Part shown: piece by piece, positions 32,651 to 40,624 of the stretch
Layout of the letters: every line of letters starts with the position of its first letter
Position numbering within the stretch: the stretch's first letter is position 1
DNA from: PoT sp049331405
Lineage (GTDB): Bacteria; Planctomycetota; Planctomycetia; Isosphaerales; Isosphaeraceae
Reading direction: 5' to 3'
DNA: 64,000 nt
NCBI RefSeq assembly: GCF_049331405.1
Contig: NZ_CP186274.1
Coordinates: forward strand, 9,486,001 to 9,550,000
The notes under the pieces: model-generated
Told to the model about the DNA's origin: nothing
Databases searched by the model: none
What the model saw: the letters and a program-made list of their open reading frames with translations, nothing else
Position numbers and translations under genes: made by a program

Positions 32651-34741
32651 TCAACGGAAGCTCAGTTGAAGCTCGGTCGGGGCCGTGATGGTTGCGTCCA
32701 GCCAGAGGGTCCGGCCATCCCAGGCATACTTGCCTTCCTCGAGCGGACGACCGCCCAGGCTGACCTTGATCGGGCCTTTCGCCGCGCCCTCGAGCTCGAA
32801 CACCGGATTGATGCAGGGCGTCGAAGGCTGGATCACGGCCGAGACCTTTGGGGCGTCGACCATGAGCCGGATCGACCGACGCTCGGGGACGTACGCTTCG
32901 TCGGCGAGCCGGGCGCCCTTCAAGGCGAGGCTCGGCGGCGTGGAATAGCTCCTGGCCCTGGCGACGAGCTGGTCGTCGGGCTCGTTCGACATGCCGACCA
33001 GCCAGACCCATCGGCGTTCGGCCAGGAGTCGCGACCGCCCGAGGGCGTCCAGGCCGACGTACTCAGAGCTGCGGAGCGGCGTCGGCCGTTCCGCGGCCCA
33101 GCTCATGACGCTGTTGTGGCAGGGGGACAGGTGGATCCGATCGTCGATGGCGTTCCCGGTCGCGTTGCCGCGGGCCAGGGGCCAGTGGCTCCCCCAGTAG
33201 CAAGGGGTGACCATCTGCCCGGCGTCGAAGAAGGGGCTGAAGATCACCGTCGGGATCGTGTCGAGCTTCGGGTTGAAGGAGATGGCCGAAAGCTCCTCCT
33301 GCTTGTTCAGTCGCAGGCGATAGACGGCGGGGAGGCCGTGCTTGACCTTCGCGTCGTCGGGGCTGGCCTTGTGGGGGAACCGGAACTCGCGCTTGGCCCC
33401 GTCGAGGAAGAGGGCGTCGACCAGGTTCTCGGGCAAAGTCGCCAGCGGGTACGCATCCTGCGGCGAGAGCACGATGAACTCGGCCAGTTCGTACTCGGCC
33501 TTCGGATCCGAGGTCAAGGTCACAACCCGGGTGCCGAAGCCGTCCGGGTAGAAGTGATAGTCCTCGACGGCCGAGTCTCCCCAGACCTGGTAATGCAAGT
33601 CCGTCGACTGGTAGCTCCATCGCACATGAACATGCGCCGGGGTCGACTCGATGATCTCGACGCGCCCATAACGAAGGTCCTTGTCCATCAACGGCTCTAC
33701 GCAGTCGACCGCATCCTTGGGCCTTGAGATCATCTCGGCCCACTCGTAACAGGCCCCAGTGTTGTAACGCCCAGCCCAGAAGGGGATGTAGCTCGAGCCT
33801 CGCCAGAAGACGAACCTGGAGCCGTTGGGGAGCGAGATGACCACGTCCTTCAGGGCTGGGTTCCACCCCTGGTTGTACGGCAACGAGGAGAACTGGCCCG
33901 AGGCCGGGTCGCGGACCGAGATCGGGGCGTCGAACCTGAGTTGCGTGGCCGTGGCGCCGAACTTGGGATAGGCCGAGGCCTTCGCGACCGCCATGACGGG
34001 GATCGACTTCCGCCAGAGTTCCTTGCCGTGACCGTCCTCGATGGCGACGACCAGGGCATCGCGTTCCTGACCCGACGGAGCCGGAGGGATCGGGATCGAC
34101 GCATGCGACCGCGTCCCGGCCTTCAGGCCGAGCTCGGTCGCCTTCGCCCCCTGGGCGTTCGAGGCGTACCAGGTCTTCACTCGCGCCGCCTGGAAGTCCT
34201 CGACCCGACTCAAAGCGGCGACCTCGACGGTGGCGGTCGACTTCGGCCCGAGCAGGAGCCAGTCGGCCGGGACCAGGATCGTGCCGAGGTCGACGGGGTT
34301 GATCACCGAGTCGGGATGGGCGACGGCCTCCGCGACGAACGCAGCGGGCTGGATCTTCTCGCGGGCGACCTCGACCGCCGGGCTCGATGCGTCCTTGCTG
34401 GCGGAGATGACCAGCTCATCGGCATAGGCCTTGAGGGTGACGCTCGCGGCGAACTTCGGCCCCTCGGCGAACTTCAAGTCCTGCCGGTCGACTTCCTTCC
34501 CCTGGTAGAAGGCGGTCAGTTCGTACTTCGAGAGCGGGGGTTTCGCTGTCGACTCGATGACCACGCTGATCGGGGGGCCGACGCGATCGAGCCCGAACGG
34601 GGGCCGCCAGGGATGGCCATGGTCGATCTCGACGTGGAAGTCGGACGCGGCGGGGGCGGCGGCTCCGGCTCTCGGATGGCCGAGGCCGAAGCTCATGACG
34701 GCCGCCAGCAAGAGCAGGGGGGCCTTCGGGCAGGATTTCAT
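32651..34741 (-). CDS. Large secreted protein of unknown function in the GH38 operon
   Basis: 696 residues. A signal peptide (MKSCPKAPLLLLAAVMSFGL, cut near AGAAAPAA) is followed by sequence with alternating hydrophobic strands and many Trp/Tyr, suggestive of beta-sandwich carbohydrate-binding or lyase-like folds, but no family is recognised. A stretch around PCYWGSHWPLARGNATGNAI (about 555) and HLSPCHNSVMSWA looks like a conserved pocket with His, Cys and Trp. The position between the dehydrogenase genes and the GH38 gene suggests a glycan-related role. ATG 34741 has AGGAAGG upstream; the frame reaches 34813 without a credible start. Confidence 0.78.
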   Translation of the reverse strand: MKSCPKAPLLLLAAVMSFGLGHPRAGAAAPAASDFHVEIDHGHPWRPPFGLDRVGPPISVVIESTAKPPLSKYELTAFYQGKEVDRQDLKFAEGPKFAASVTLKAYADELVISASKDASSPAVEVAREKIQPAAFVAEAVAHPDSVINPVDLGTILVPADWLLLGPKSTATVEVAALSRVEDFQAARVKTWYASNAQGAKATELGLKAGTRSHASIPIPPAPSGQERDALVVAIEDGHGKELWRKSIPVMAVAKASAYPKFGATATQLRFDAPISVRDPASGQFSSLPYNQGWNPALKDVVISLPNGSRFVFWRGSSYIPFWAGRYNTGACYEWAEMISRPKDAVDCVEPLMDKDLRYGRVEIIESTPAHVHVRWSYQSTDLHYQVWGDSAVEDYHFYPDGFGTRVVTLTSDPKAEYELAEFIVLSPQDAYPLATLPENLVDALFLDGAKREFRFPHKASPDDAKVKHGLPAVYRLRLNKQEELSAISFNPKLDTIPTVIFSPFFDAGQMVTPCYWGSHWPLARGNATGNAIDDRIHLSPCHNSVMSWAAERPTPLRSSEYVGLDALGRSRLLAERRWVWLVGMSNEPDDQLVARARSYSTPPSLALKGARLADEAYVPERRSIRLMVDAPKVSAVIQPSTPCINPVFELEGAAKGPIKVSLGGRPLEEGKYAWDGRTLWLDATITAPTELQLSFR

Positions 34742-34815
34742 GACGTAAAGACATCCTTCCTGATCGAATGGAGGATGGGCCGGGCCTCGCACGAACCCGG
34801 CCGGGGTCCTCATCC

Positions 34816-35832
34816 TCAGTCTCGCAAGATGGCGCGGACGGCCTCGACGATCCGGTCGGCGTCGGGGCGATACGCGTTCTCGAGGATCGGGGTGAACGGC
34901 ACGGGGACATCGGCCGACGCGACGCGGGCGACCGGCTGGAACAAGGCTTCGGGGAACCGCTCGGTGATCCCCGCGGCGATCTCGGCGCTCACGCCGCCGG
35001 TCTTCGGCCCCTCTTCCACGACGACCACGCGCCCTGTCTTGCGGACGGATTCGCCGATGGTCTCGTAGTCGATGGGGAGGAGGCTCCGCACGTCGACGAC
35101 CTCGACGTCGATCCCTTCGGCCTTGAGGCGATCGGCAGCCCGCAGGGCCTCGTGGAGCATCAGGAGCCAGGCGAGGATCGTGACGTGCTTGCCCTCGCGA
35201 CGGACTTCGGCCTTGTCGAGCGGGACGATGTAATCGTCGTCGGGCACGTCGCTGGTGGCGTCCACCGCGCCCGGTTCGGTCCTCGCCCCCTTGGAGCCGT
35301 AGAGCAGCTTGTGCTCGAAGATCAGGACGGGGTTGTCGTCCCGGACCGCCGCCTTGAGGATCCCCTTGGCGTCATACGCGTTGGAGACCGCGACGACCTT
35401 GATGCCGGGGACGCCGGTGAAGTAACGCTCCATGCTCTGGGCGTGCTGGGAGCCCCGGCCGGTGGCTCCGATCGGGGCCCGCATGACCATGGGGACCTTG
35501 ATGTCGCCCCCCGACATATAGCGAAGCTTGGCCGCGTTGTTGACGATCTGGTCCATCGCCAGGAAGAGGAAGTCGCCATACTGCACGTCGACGATCGGCC
35601 TCATCCCCATGATCGCCGCGCCGACCGCGGCGCCGAAGAAGCCGAGCTCGGCGATCGGCGTGTTGAGCATCCGCTCGGGGAATTCCTGCTCGAGGCCGAG
35701 CGTGACCGTGAACGCGCCCCCCCAGCCGCCGGGGACGGCGATATCCTCGCCCAGGCAGAAGACCGCCTGATCCCGGCGCATCTCCTCGGTGATCCCATCG
35801 CGGAGCGATTCGGCAATACTGAGACGTCTCAT
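34816..35832 (-). CDS. 2-oxoacid (pyruvate/acetoin-type) dehydrogenase E1 beta subunit
   Basis: 338 residues: SIAESLRDGITEEMRRDQAV with FCLGEDIAVPGGWGG, NTPIAELGFFGAAVGAAIMG (TPP-binding Glu in PIAE), QIVNNAAKLRYMSGG and DVRSLLPIDYETI match E1-beta subunits. Together with the alpha subunit it forms the thiamine-dependent decarboxylase of pyruvate-, branched-chain- or acetoin-dehydrogenase complexes; which substrate it uses cannot be read from sequence. The usual operon order is alpha then beta, as here (111 bp after alpha). ATG 35832 was chosen because MRRLSIAESLRDG is the family N-terminus; the longer frame to 35907 has no support. Confidence 0.93.
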   Translation of the reverse strand: MRRLSIAESLRDGITEEMRRDQAVFCLGEDIAVPGGWGGAFTVTLGLEQEFPERMLNTPIAELGFFGAAVGAAIMGMRPIVDVQYGDFLFLAMDQIVNNAAKLRYMSGGDIKVPMVMRAPIGATGRGSQHAQSMERYFTGVPGIKVVAVSNAYDAKGILKAAVRDDNPVLIFEHKLLYGSKGARTEPGAVDATSDVPDDDYIVPLDKAEVRREGKHVTILAWLLMLHEALRAADRLKAEGIDVEVVDVRSLLPIDYETIGESVRKTGRVVVVEEGPKTGGVSAEIAAGITERFPEALFQPVARVASADVPVPFTPILENAYRPDADRIVEAVRAILRD

Positions 35833-35943
35833 GAGGTTTCGACTCGTCGCGTGACCCTTGAGCCGGGATAGTTTCCTGGACGCGAGATCGAATCCAGGAT
35901 TAGGCACATCGTCAATTTCGGGATGTCTGCAAGGCGGGAACCG

Positions 35944-36951
35944 TCAGGCGAGCACGTCCGTCGTCAGCTCGTCGAGCGTCGGCAAGGCCTGCTGGCGAGC
36001 GGCCTCTACGGCCGCCTGGAACCGGGCGTCGACCTGGGCGCGGATCGCTTCGAGGTCGCTCGCCTCGGCGATGCCCCCCTCGACGAGCACTTGGGCGAAG
36101 CGGTCGATGGGGTCGCGGGCGAACCATTCGTCGCGCTCGGACTGCGGCTGGTAGTGGCAGGCGTCGCGGCGGGAGTGGCCCGTGCGGCGATAGGTCAGGA
36201 GTTCGAGCAGGAAGGGCCCCCGGCCGTCGCGGCACTCGGCGATGGCCTCCTTGGAGGCCTCGAGCACGGCGAGGACGTCGTTGCCGTCGATCGTCCGCCC
36301 CGAGATCCCGTAAGCTGCCGCGCGGTCGGAGATCTTCGGGTTCCGCATCACCTTGTCGACGCGGGTGGAGGCGCCGTAGTGGTTGTTCTCGCAGACGAAG
36401 AGGACGGGAAGGTCCCAGATCGCCGCGAGGTTGACCCCCTCGTGGAAGGCCCCCTCCGCCACCGCGCCGTCGCCGAAGAAGCAGACGACGACGTTGGGCT
36501 CCTTACGCATCTTGAACGCCAGGGCCATGCCCGACGCCAAGGGCACGCCCCCGCCGACGATGGCGATGCCGGGAACCATCCCCTTGGCCATGTTGCCGAC
36601 GTGCATCGAGCCCCCTTTACCCTTGCAGCAGCCGGTCACGGCGCCAAAGAGTTCGAAGAGGAGTTCCTCGACCGACAGGCCCTTGGCCAGGGCGTGGCCG
36701 TGGCCGCGGAAGGTGGACGTGATGTAGTCCCCCTCGACCAGCGCCGCACAGACGCCCACCGCCGTCGCTTCCTGACCCTGGCACTGGTGGATCGTGCCCG
36801 GCATGGTCCCCTCGAGGAAGAGGAACTTCACCCCCTCCTCGAATTCACGGATCGTCACCATTTGCTCGTAGAGATTCAGCAAGAACGGGCGATCGTAACG
36901 GTCGAGCCCTTTCGCCGATCCCGATTCCGAGGCCGTCGACGGCTGCACCAT
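35944..36951 (-). CDS. 2-oxoacid (pyruvate/acetoin-type) dehydrogenase E1 alpha subunit
   Basis: 335 residues: MVTIREFEEGVKFLF, the STFRGHGHALAKG active-site region, the KGKGGSMHVG loop, the TPP/magnesium motif GDGAVAEGAFHEGVNLAA ending in ENNHYG, and the C-terminal RRTGHSRRD phosphorylation-type loop. It closely resembles AcoA/PdhA-type enzymes. GGGAGGGACCG lies before the ATG at 36951. It lies 51 bp after the E2 gene, so the complex components are made from one transcript. Confidence 0.94.
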   Translation of the reverse strand: MVQPSTASESGSAKGLDRYDRPFLLNLYEQMVTIREFEEGVKFLFLEGTMPGTIHQCQGQEATAVGVCAALVEGDYITSTFRGHGHALAKGLSVEELLFELFGAVTGCCKGKGGSMHVGNMAKGMVPGIAIVGGGVPLASGMALAFKMRKEPNVVVCFFGDGAVAEGAFHEGVNLAAIWDLPVLFVCENNHYGASTRVDKVMRNPKISDRAAAYGISGRTIDGNDVLAVLEASKEAIAECRDGRGPFLLELLTYRRTGHSRRDACHYQPQSERDEWFARDPIDRFAQVLVEGGIAEASDLEAIRAQVDARFQAAVEAARQQALPTLDELTTDVLA

Positions 36952-37002
36952 CGGTCCCTCCCTTCGACTGGTCTGTGTATTCGAATCCGGCCGCGCCGGT
37001 TC

Positions 37003-38070
37003 TCAGTAAGCCTCGAGCGCCTCGACGATCCCGCCGAGGAATCCGGCCGCATACTTGCCGTTGACGACGCGATGATCGACGGAGAGCGTCAGGTTCACGC
37101 GCGTCTGCACCACCATCTGCCCGTCCAAGACCACCACCTGCGGCATGACCTTGCCGACGGCGAGGATGGCCGACTCGGGCGGGTTGACGATCGCCGCAAA
37201 CGATTCGACATTCGCCGATCCCAGGTTCGAGACCGTCATCAGGGCCTTCTGCGAGACCCGAGCCTTAGGATCCCCCGATCGGAGCCGATCGACCCCGGCG
37301 CGGATCTCGGCCGAGATCGTCTCGAGCGGCTTATCGGCGGGCGAGTCGACGACCACGGTGAACAGTTCGTCGTCGAGGTCCACCGCCACGCCCACGGCGT
37401 CGACCCCTTGAGGGACGAGCCGATCGTCCTCGATGCGGAAGGCCATGCGGTCGAACCGCTTCAGGGCCCTGGCGATCGACTGGACGAAGAAGGCATCCCA
37501 GGCGAGCTTGGACCCCGAGTCCGCGATGCGAGTCCGGCAGGCCGACATCGGCCCGGCATTGGCCGACGTTTGCAGGTAGAAGTGCGGGACGTTCTGCTTG
37601 CTCTCCTTCATCCGACGGACCAGGGCCCGTCGAGGGACGCTCAGCGGCGTCCCCGAGGCAGGGGAACCATTGCCGTTGGCCTTGGCCTGCCGGTTCCTCG
37701 CGAAGAAGGAGACGCGATTTGAGGCGGCGGCTGGTGTCGTCGTGGTAGCCGGGGCCGGGGCGGTTGCCGTCGCAGGGGCGGGGCTCGCCGGGGTATGCGG
37801 GGTCGCGGCGGCAGGGCGAGAGCCGGCCGTTTCGGGGGCGTCGAAGACGGCGATCACCTGGCCGACGTCCGCCTCGCCGCCGGCAGGGACAGCGATCGAC
37901 GTCAGGACACCCGTGATGACCGACTCGACCTCCATGACGGCCTTGTCCGTCTCGACCTCGACAAGGGGCTGGCCTCGTCGCACATCCTGGCCGACCTCGA
38001 CGAGCCAGCGGATTACCGTGACCGCCGACGCATTCGTCGCCAGGTCGGGCAGGCGCATCGTCACTTCCAT
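37003..38070 (-). CDS. Dihydrolipoamide acyltransferase (E2) without visible E1/E3-binding domain
   Basis: 355 residues. One lipoyl domain (about 1-77, lipoyl Lys in ETDKAV), a long Pro/Ala/Thr linker (about 80-118), then directly the catalytic chloramphenicol-acetyltransferase-like domain (about 140-355). The active-site motif reads DHRVVNG where DHRxxDG is usual; Asn at this place occurs in some active pyruvate E2s, so this is tolerated. No peripheral subunit-binding domain (about 35 residues) is visible between linker and core. No E3 gene is nearby. The start codon overlaps the aldolase stop (TGATG), so translation is coupled. Confidence 0.9.
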   Translation of the reverse strand: MEVTMRLPDLATNASAVTVIRWLVEVGQDVRRGQPLVEVETDKAVMEVESVITGVLTSIAVPAGGEADVGQVIAVFDAPETAGSRPAAATPHTPASPAPATATAPAPATTTTPAAASNRVSFFARNRQAKANGNGSPASGTPLSVPRRALVRRMKESKQNVPHFYLQTSANAGPMSACRTRIADSGSKLAWDAFFVQSIARALKRFDRMAFRIEDDRLVPQGVDAVGVAVDLDDELFTVVVDSPADKPLETISAEIRAGVDRLRSGDPKARVSQKALMTVSNLGSANVESFAAIVNPPESAILAVGKVMPQVVVLDGQMVVQTRVNLTLSVDHRVVNGKYAAGFLGGIVEALEAY

Positions 38071-38984
38071 CAGCCGTCCCCCCGCTCGTCGGCCTTACCG
38101 ACGCATCCGAGCCAATGGATCCGTTCCAGCACCGCGTCTCGCACGGCCCGCCGGCCGGCGACGAGCAGGTCCTGCTCGCCGCCGATGCCGAGAAGGTGGT
38201 GCGGATCGGTGTCGAGCGACTCGCTCGCGAGCCTTTCCTGGATCGCCTTGAGATAGCGTTGCTTGACGTACGTCCCGTAGTTGACCTTGGCGACCCCCAG
38301 AGCGATCGCGGCCTTCAGCGAGGCCTCGCTGATGCCCGTGCCGCCGTGGAGGACTAACGGGATCGAGACCCGTTTCTGGATCGCCTCGACCAGACCCAGG
38401 TCGAGGTCGAACTCACCCTGGAGCTGAATATGGATGTTGCCGACGCTGATCGCAAGGAGGTCGATCCCCGTCGCCTCGACGAAGGCCGCGGCCGTCTCCG
38501 GGTCGGTGGAGTCGCCGCCGTGGGGGTCTCCCCCCTCCGCGCCGCAAGGGAGCTCGCCCAGTTCGGCCTCGACGGCGATGCCGTGGCTGTGGGCGAACCT
38601 CGTCAGCTCGGAGACGCGGGGGATCCACTCCTCGGGAGTCGCCTCGGGATCGGCGGGCATGACGAGGTTGAAGCCTCCGGAGACGACGGCCTCGCGCACC
38701 CACTCGTCGCGCGGGCACTCGTTGAAGATGAATCCGCAGGGGACCGAGGCGGACTCGGCCGCCGCCTTGCCGAGCGCGGCGTACCAGGCGAGGCGTTCCT
38801 TGGCTTTGCGGGTCGGGCGGCTGAGGAAATCGCCGTTGAAGCCGATGATGATCGGCGAGCGGGTCTCCTCGGCGGCGTCGATCACCCCCTGGAGGGATTC
38901 GAGGTTCCAGCTCTCGAAGTAGCCGATGGCGTATTTCCCACGCGCCGCCCGCCCCAGGAGCGACCCGATCGGTTCAAGAGACAT
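38070..38984 (-). CDS. Class II fructose-bisphosphate aldolase-like protein with altered metal site
   Basis: 304 residues. KYAIGYFESWNLESLQGVID, EAELGEL, the AISVGNIHIQ histidine and LVLHGGTGI with its histidine match the class II aldolase barrel (fructose-1,6-bisphosphate/tagatose/KbaY group). The usual LDHG segment, which gives a catalytic Asp and one zinc His, is replaced by FIFNECPRDEW (about 86-96). Either another residue binds the metal or the substrate differs. It is likely a cytoplasmic retro-aldol enzyme feeding the dehydrogenase encoded next. It overlaps the DeoR stop by 11 bases and the E2 start by one. Confidence 0.82.
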   Translation of the reverse strand: MSLEPIGSLLGRAARGKYAIGYFESWNLESLQGVIDAAEETRSPIIIGFNGDFLSRPTRKAKERLAWYAALGKAAAESASVPCGFIFNECPRDEWVREAVVSGGFNLVMPADPEATPEEWIPRVSELTRFAHSHGIAVEAELGELPCGAEGGDPHGGDSTDPETAAAFVEATGIDLLAISVGNIHIQLQGEFDLDLGLVEAIQKRVSIPLVLHGGTGISEASLKAAIALGVAKVNYGTYVKQRYLKAIQERLASESLDTDPHHLLGIGGEQDLLVAGRRAVRDAVLERIHWLGCVGKADERGDG

Positions 38985-39786
38985 TCACATCCTCCGCTGA
39001 CTGCGGGCGCCTCGTGGCATCGGCCACGTAGACGCTCTTGCCGGCGAGTTCCAGTTGCTTGAGGTCGGCGGGAGAGACCGACGCGTCGGTCACCACCGTG
39101 TGGATCTGCCCGAGGTCGAGGACCTTGCAGAGGGCCCTCTGGCCGAATTTCGAGTGGTCGACCAGGAGCACCAGTTCCGAGCATCGCCGGGCGACCGCCT
39201 GCTTGACCCGGATCGTGGCGATGGCCGACTCGAAGGTCCCCTCGGCCGGCACGAACCCCTTGGTCGAGACGAAGGCACGGTCGACGAAGAAGCGGTCGGC
39301 CGCCTCCTCCCCCGAGAGCCCGACGAACGAACCGCTCGCCGGGTCGTACTGGCCCCCGATGCCCAGGATCGTGTTCTGCGTCCCCCGGCCCAGCTCCAGG
39401 CAGGCCAGGGCCGAGTTCGTGACGATGGTGACCCCCTGGACGCGGCGAGCGATCAGCTTGGCCAGTTCCAGGCAGGTCGTGCTCGGATCAAGGAAAATCG
39501 TCTGCCCGGGCCGGATCAGTTCCAGGGCCTTCTCGGCGATCGCACGCTTCTCCGGGACGTGCAGGGCGAGCCGGCTGCCGAAGTCGGTCTCGTAGTCCGT
39601 CGAGCGGGACGTGGCGAACTGGGCCCCGCCGAGCGTCTTGATGACGGCACCCCGGCTCGCCAGGCGGTCGATCTCGCGACGGATCGTCATCGTCGAGACC
39701 CCGAGGGCGTCGGCGAGCTCCTGATAGCTGCACGCCCCTCGCCTCTCGAGGTTCTCCAGGATGATCTCTTGTCGGCTCATGGCCAT
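38974..39786 (-). CDS. DeoR-family transcriptional regulator
   Basis: 270 residues. The N-terminal helix-turn-helix YQELADALGVSTMTIRREID (about 17-36) and the C-terminal sugar-phosphate sensor domain with FLDPSTTCLELAK, IVTNS, and later LLVDHSKFG (DeoR signature around 225) are clear. Members usually repress a sugar-catabolic operon and are released by a phosphorylated sugar. First gene of the operon, so it probably autoregulates. ATG 39786 has CCCAGGTG upstream; ATG 39780 is an alternative. The frame extends to 39891 without support. Confidence 0.93.
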   Translation of the reverse strand: MAMSRQEIILENLERRGACSYQELADALGVSTMTIRREIDRLASRGAVIKTLGGAQFATSRSTDYETDFGSRLALHVPEKRAIAEKALELIRPGQTIFLDPSTTCLELAKLIARRVQGVTIVTNSALACLELGRGTQNTILGIGGQYDPASGSFVGLSGEEAADRFFVDRAFVSTKGFVPAEGTFESAIATIRVKQAVARRCSELVLLVDHSKFGQRALCKVLDLGQIHTVVTDASVSPADLKQLELAGKSVYVADATRRPQSAEDVNVS

Positions 39787-40624
39787 ACGCGGCACCTGGG
39801 TTTGGGTGAGGTCCGGACAGGCGCGTCGATCGGCCCGAGCCCCATGTCTGACGACGGAGCCGGGACGACCGAGAGGATTTTTCCCAGACACTTCACAGGC
39901 ATCCGGGACGAGAGGGCTCGCCGAGCACGACCCCTGAGCTTCTCCGACGGCCCCCTCGATAGCCGGAAGGTTCGCACATGATAAGCGTGAAAAATTCTCA
40001 GCGACAAGAGCTCAGTGTGAAAAAATCTCAAAATCTATCCCTAATCGGCTCAATCGCGTGAAATCGGAGCGTATCGCATCAATAGGCCGAATCGGGCGGC
40101 GAATGGATGCCTGACGAAGTTTCGGAACGGAAATCGCTATAACGGTCGTGCCCCGGTCAGGCCCTTGCGGAATGCGTGCCGGATGGCCTCTCGGCCCCGT
40201 TGCTTCTCGGAAGTGGCACGGCTATGAAAGGGGAGGGGAGTCACAGGGTAAGGGCCGAACGTGGGACGCCTCTTCGATTAGGAAAGAGGCATGCCCGACC
40301 TTCGGCGATCGGGCGGACGGGCGTGCGGGATTTTCGACGAGGGGACCTCGCCAACCTTCGAGGTGGGCGGGGGGATCCCGTCGCCGTCGCGATGCGACGA
40401 CGGGCGGGATCCGGTCGAACGGAACGGCCGTGTCCGAAGAATTTGAAACCCGCGTCCGCTCGCGTGAGAAACCTTGATAACGAGTCGGCAGACGTAGCCT
40501 GCCCCGGCATTTCGGATCTTATGTAGATGCGTGCCGAAACGAGCAGGCCGCCGTCCACCCGCCCGATGATCGGGCGGGAATCGTACATGACGGTCGTCCC
40601 GAACGCACTGAGGAGTTTTGTAAG
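39787..40624. other. Divergent control region between the deoR operon and 40625-42373
   Basis: 838 bp without a supported gene. It carries paired direct repeats 200 bp upstream of deoR and an AT-rich segment at about 39980-40110. The plus-strand frames 40148-40526 are GC-driven, without ribosome sites. It must hold promoters of two divergent units. Confidence 0.5.
39987..40030 (-). promoter_or_regulatory. Candidate DeoR operator: two direct repeats 30 bp apart
   Basis: GTGAAAAATTCTCA (39987-40000) and GTGAAAAAATCTCA (40017-40030) differ at one base and are spaced by exactly 30 bp, near three helical turns. DeoR-family proteins often bind tandem direct repeats cooperatively. Position and symmetry make this the best operator candidate for the neighbouring regulator; binding is inferred. 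Confidence 0.55.

Noticed and set aside
29970..33011. GH38 protein with a 143-residue N-terminal extension
   Set aside because: The extension overlaps the neighbouring gene and would bury the signal peptide.
40148..40526. Two overlapping frames upstream of 40625
   Set aside because: Arg/Gly/Pro-rich random-looking translation without a ribosome site.
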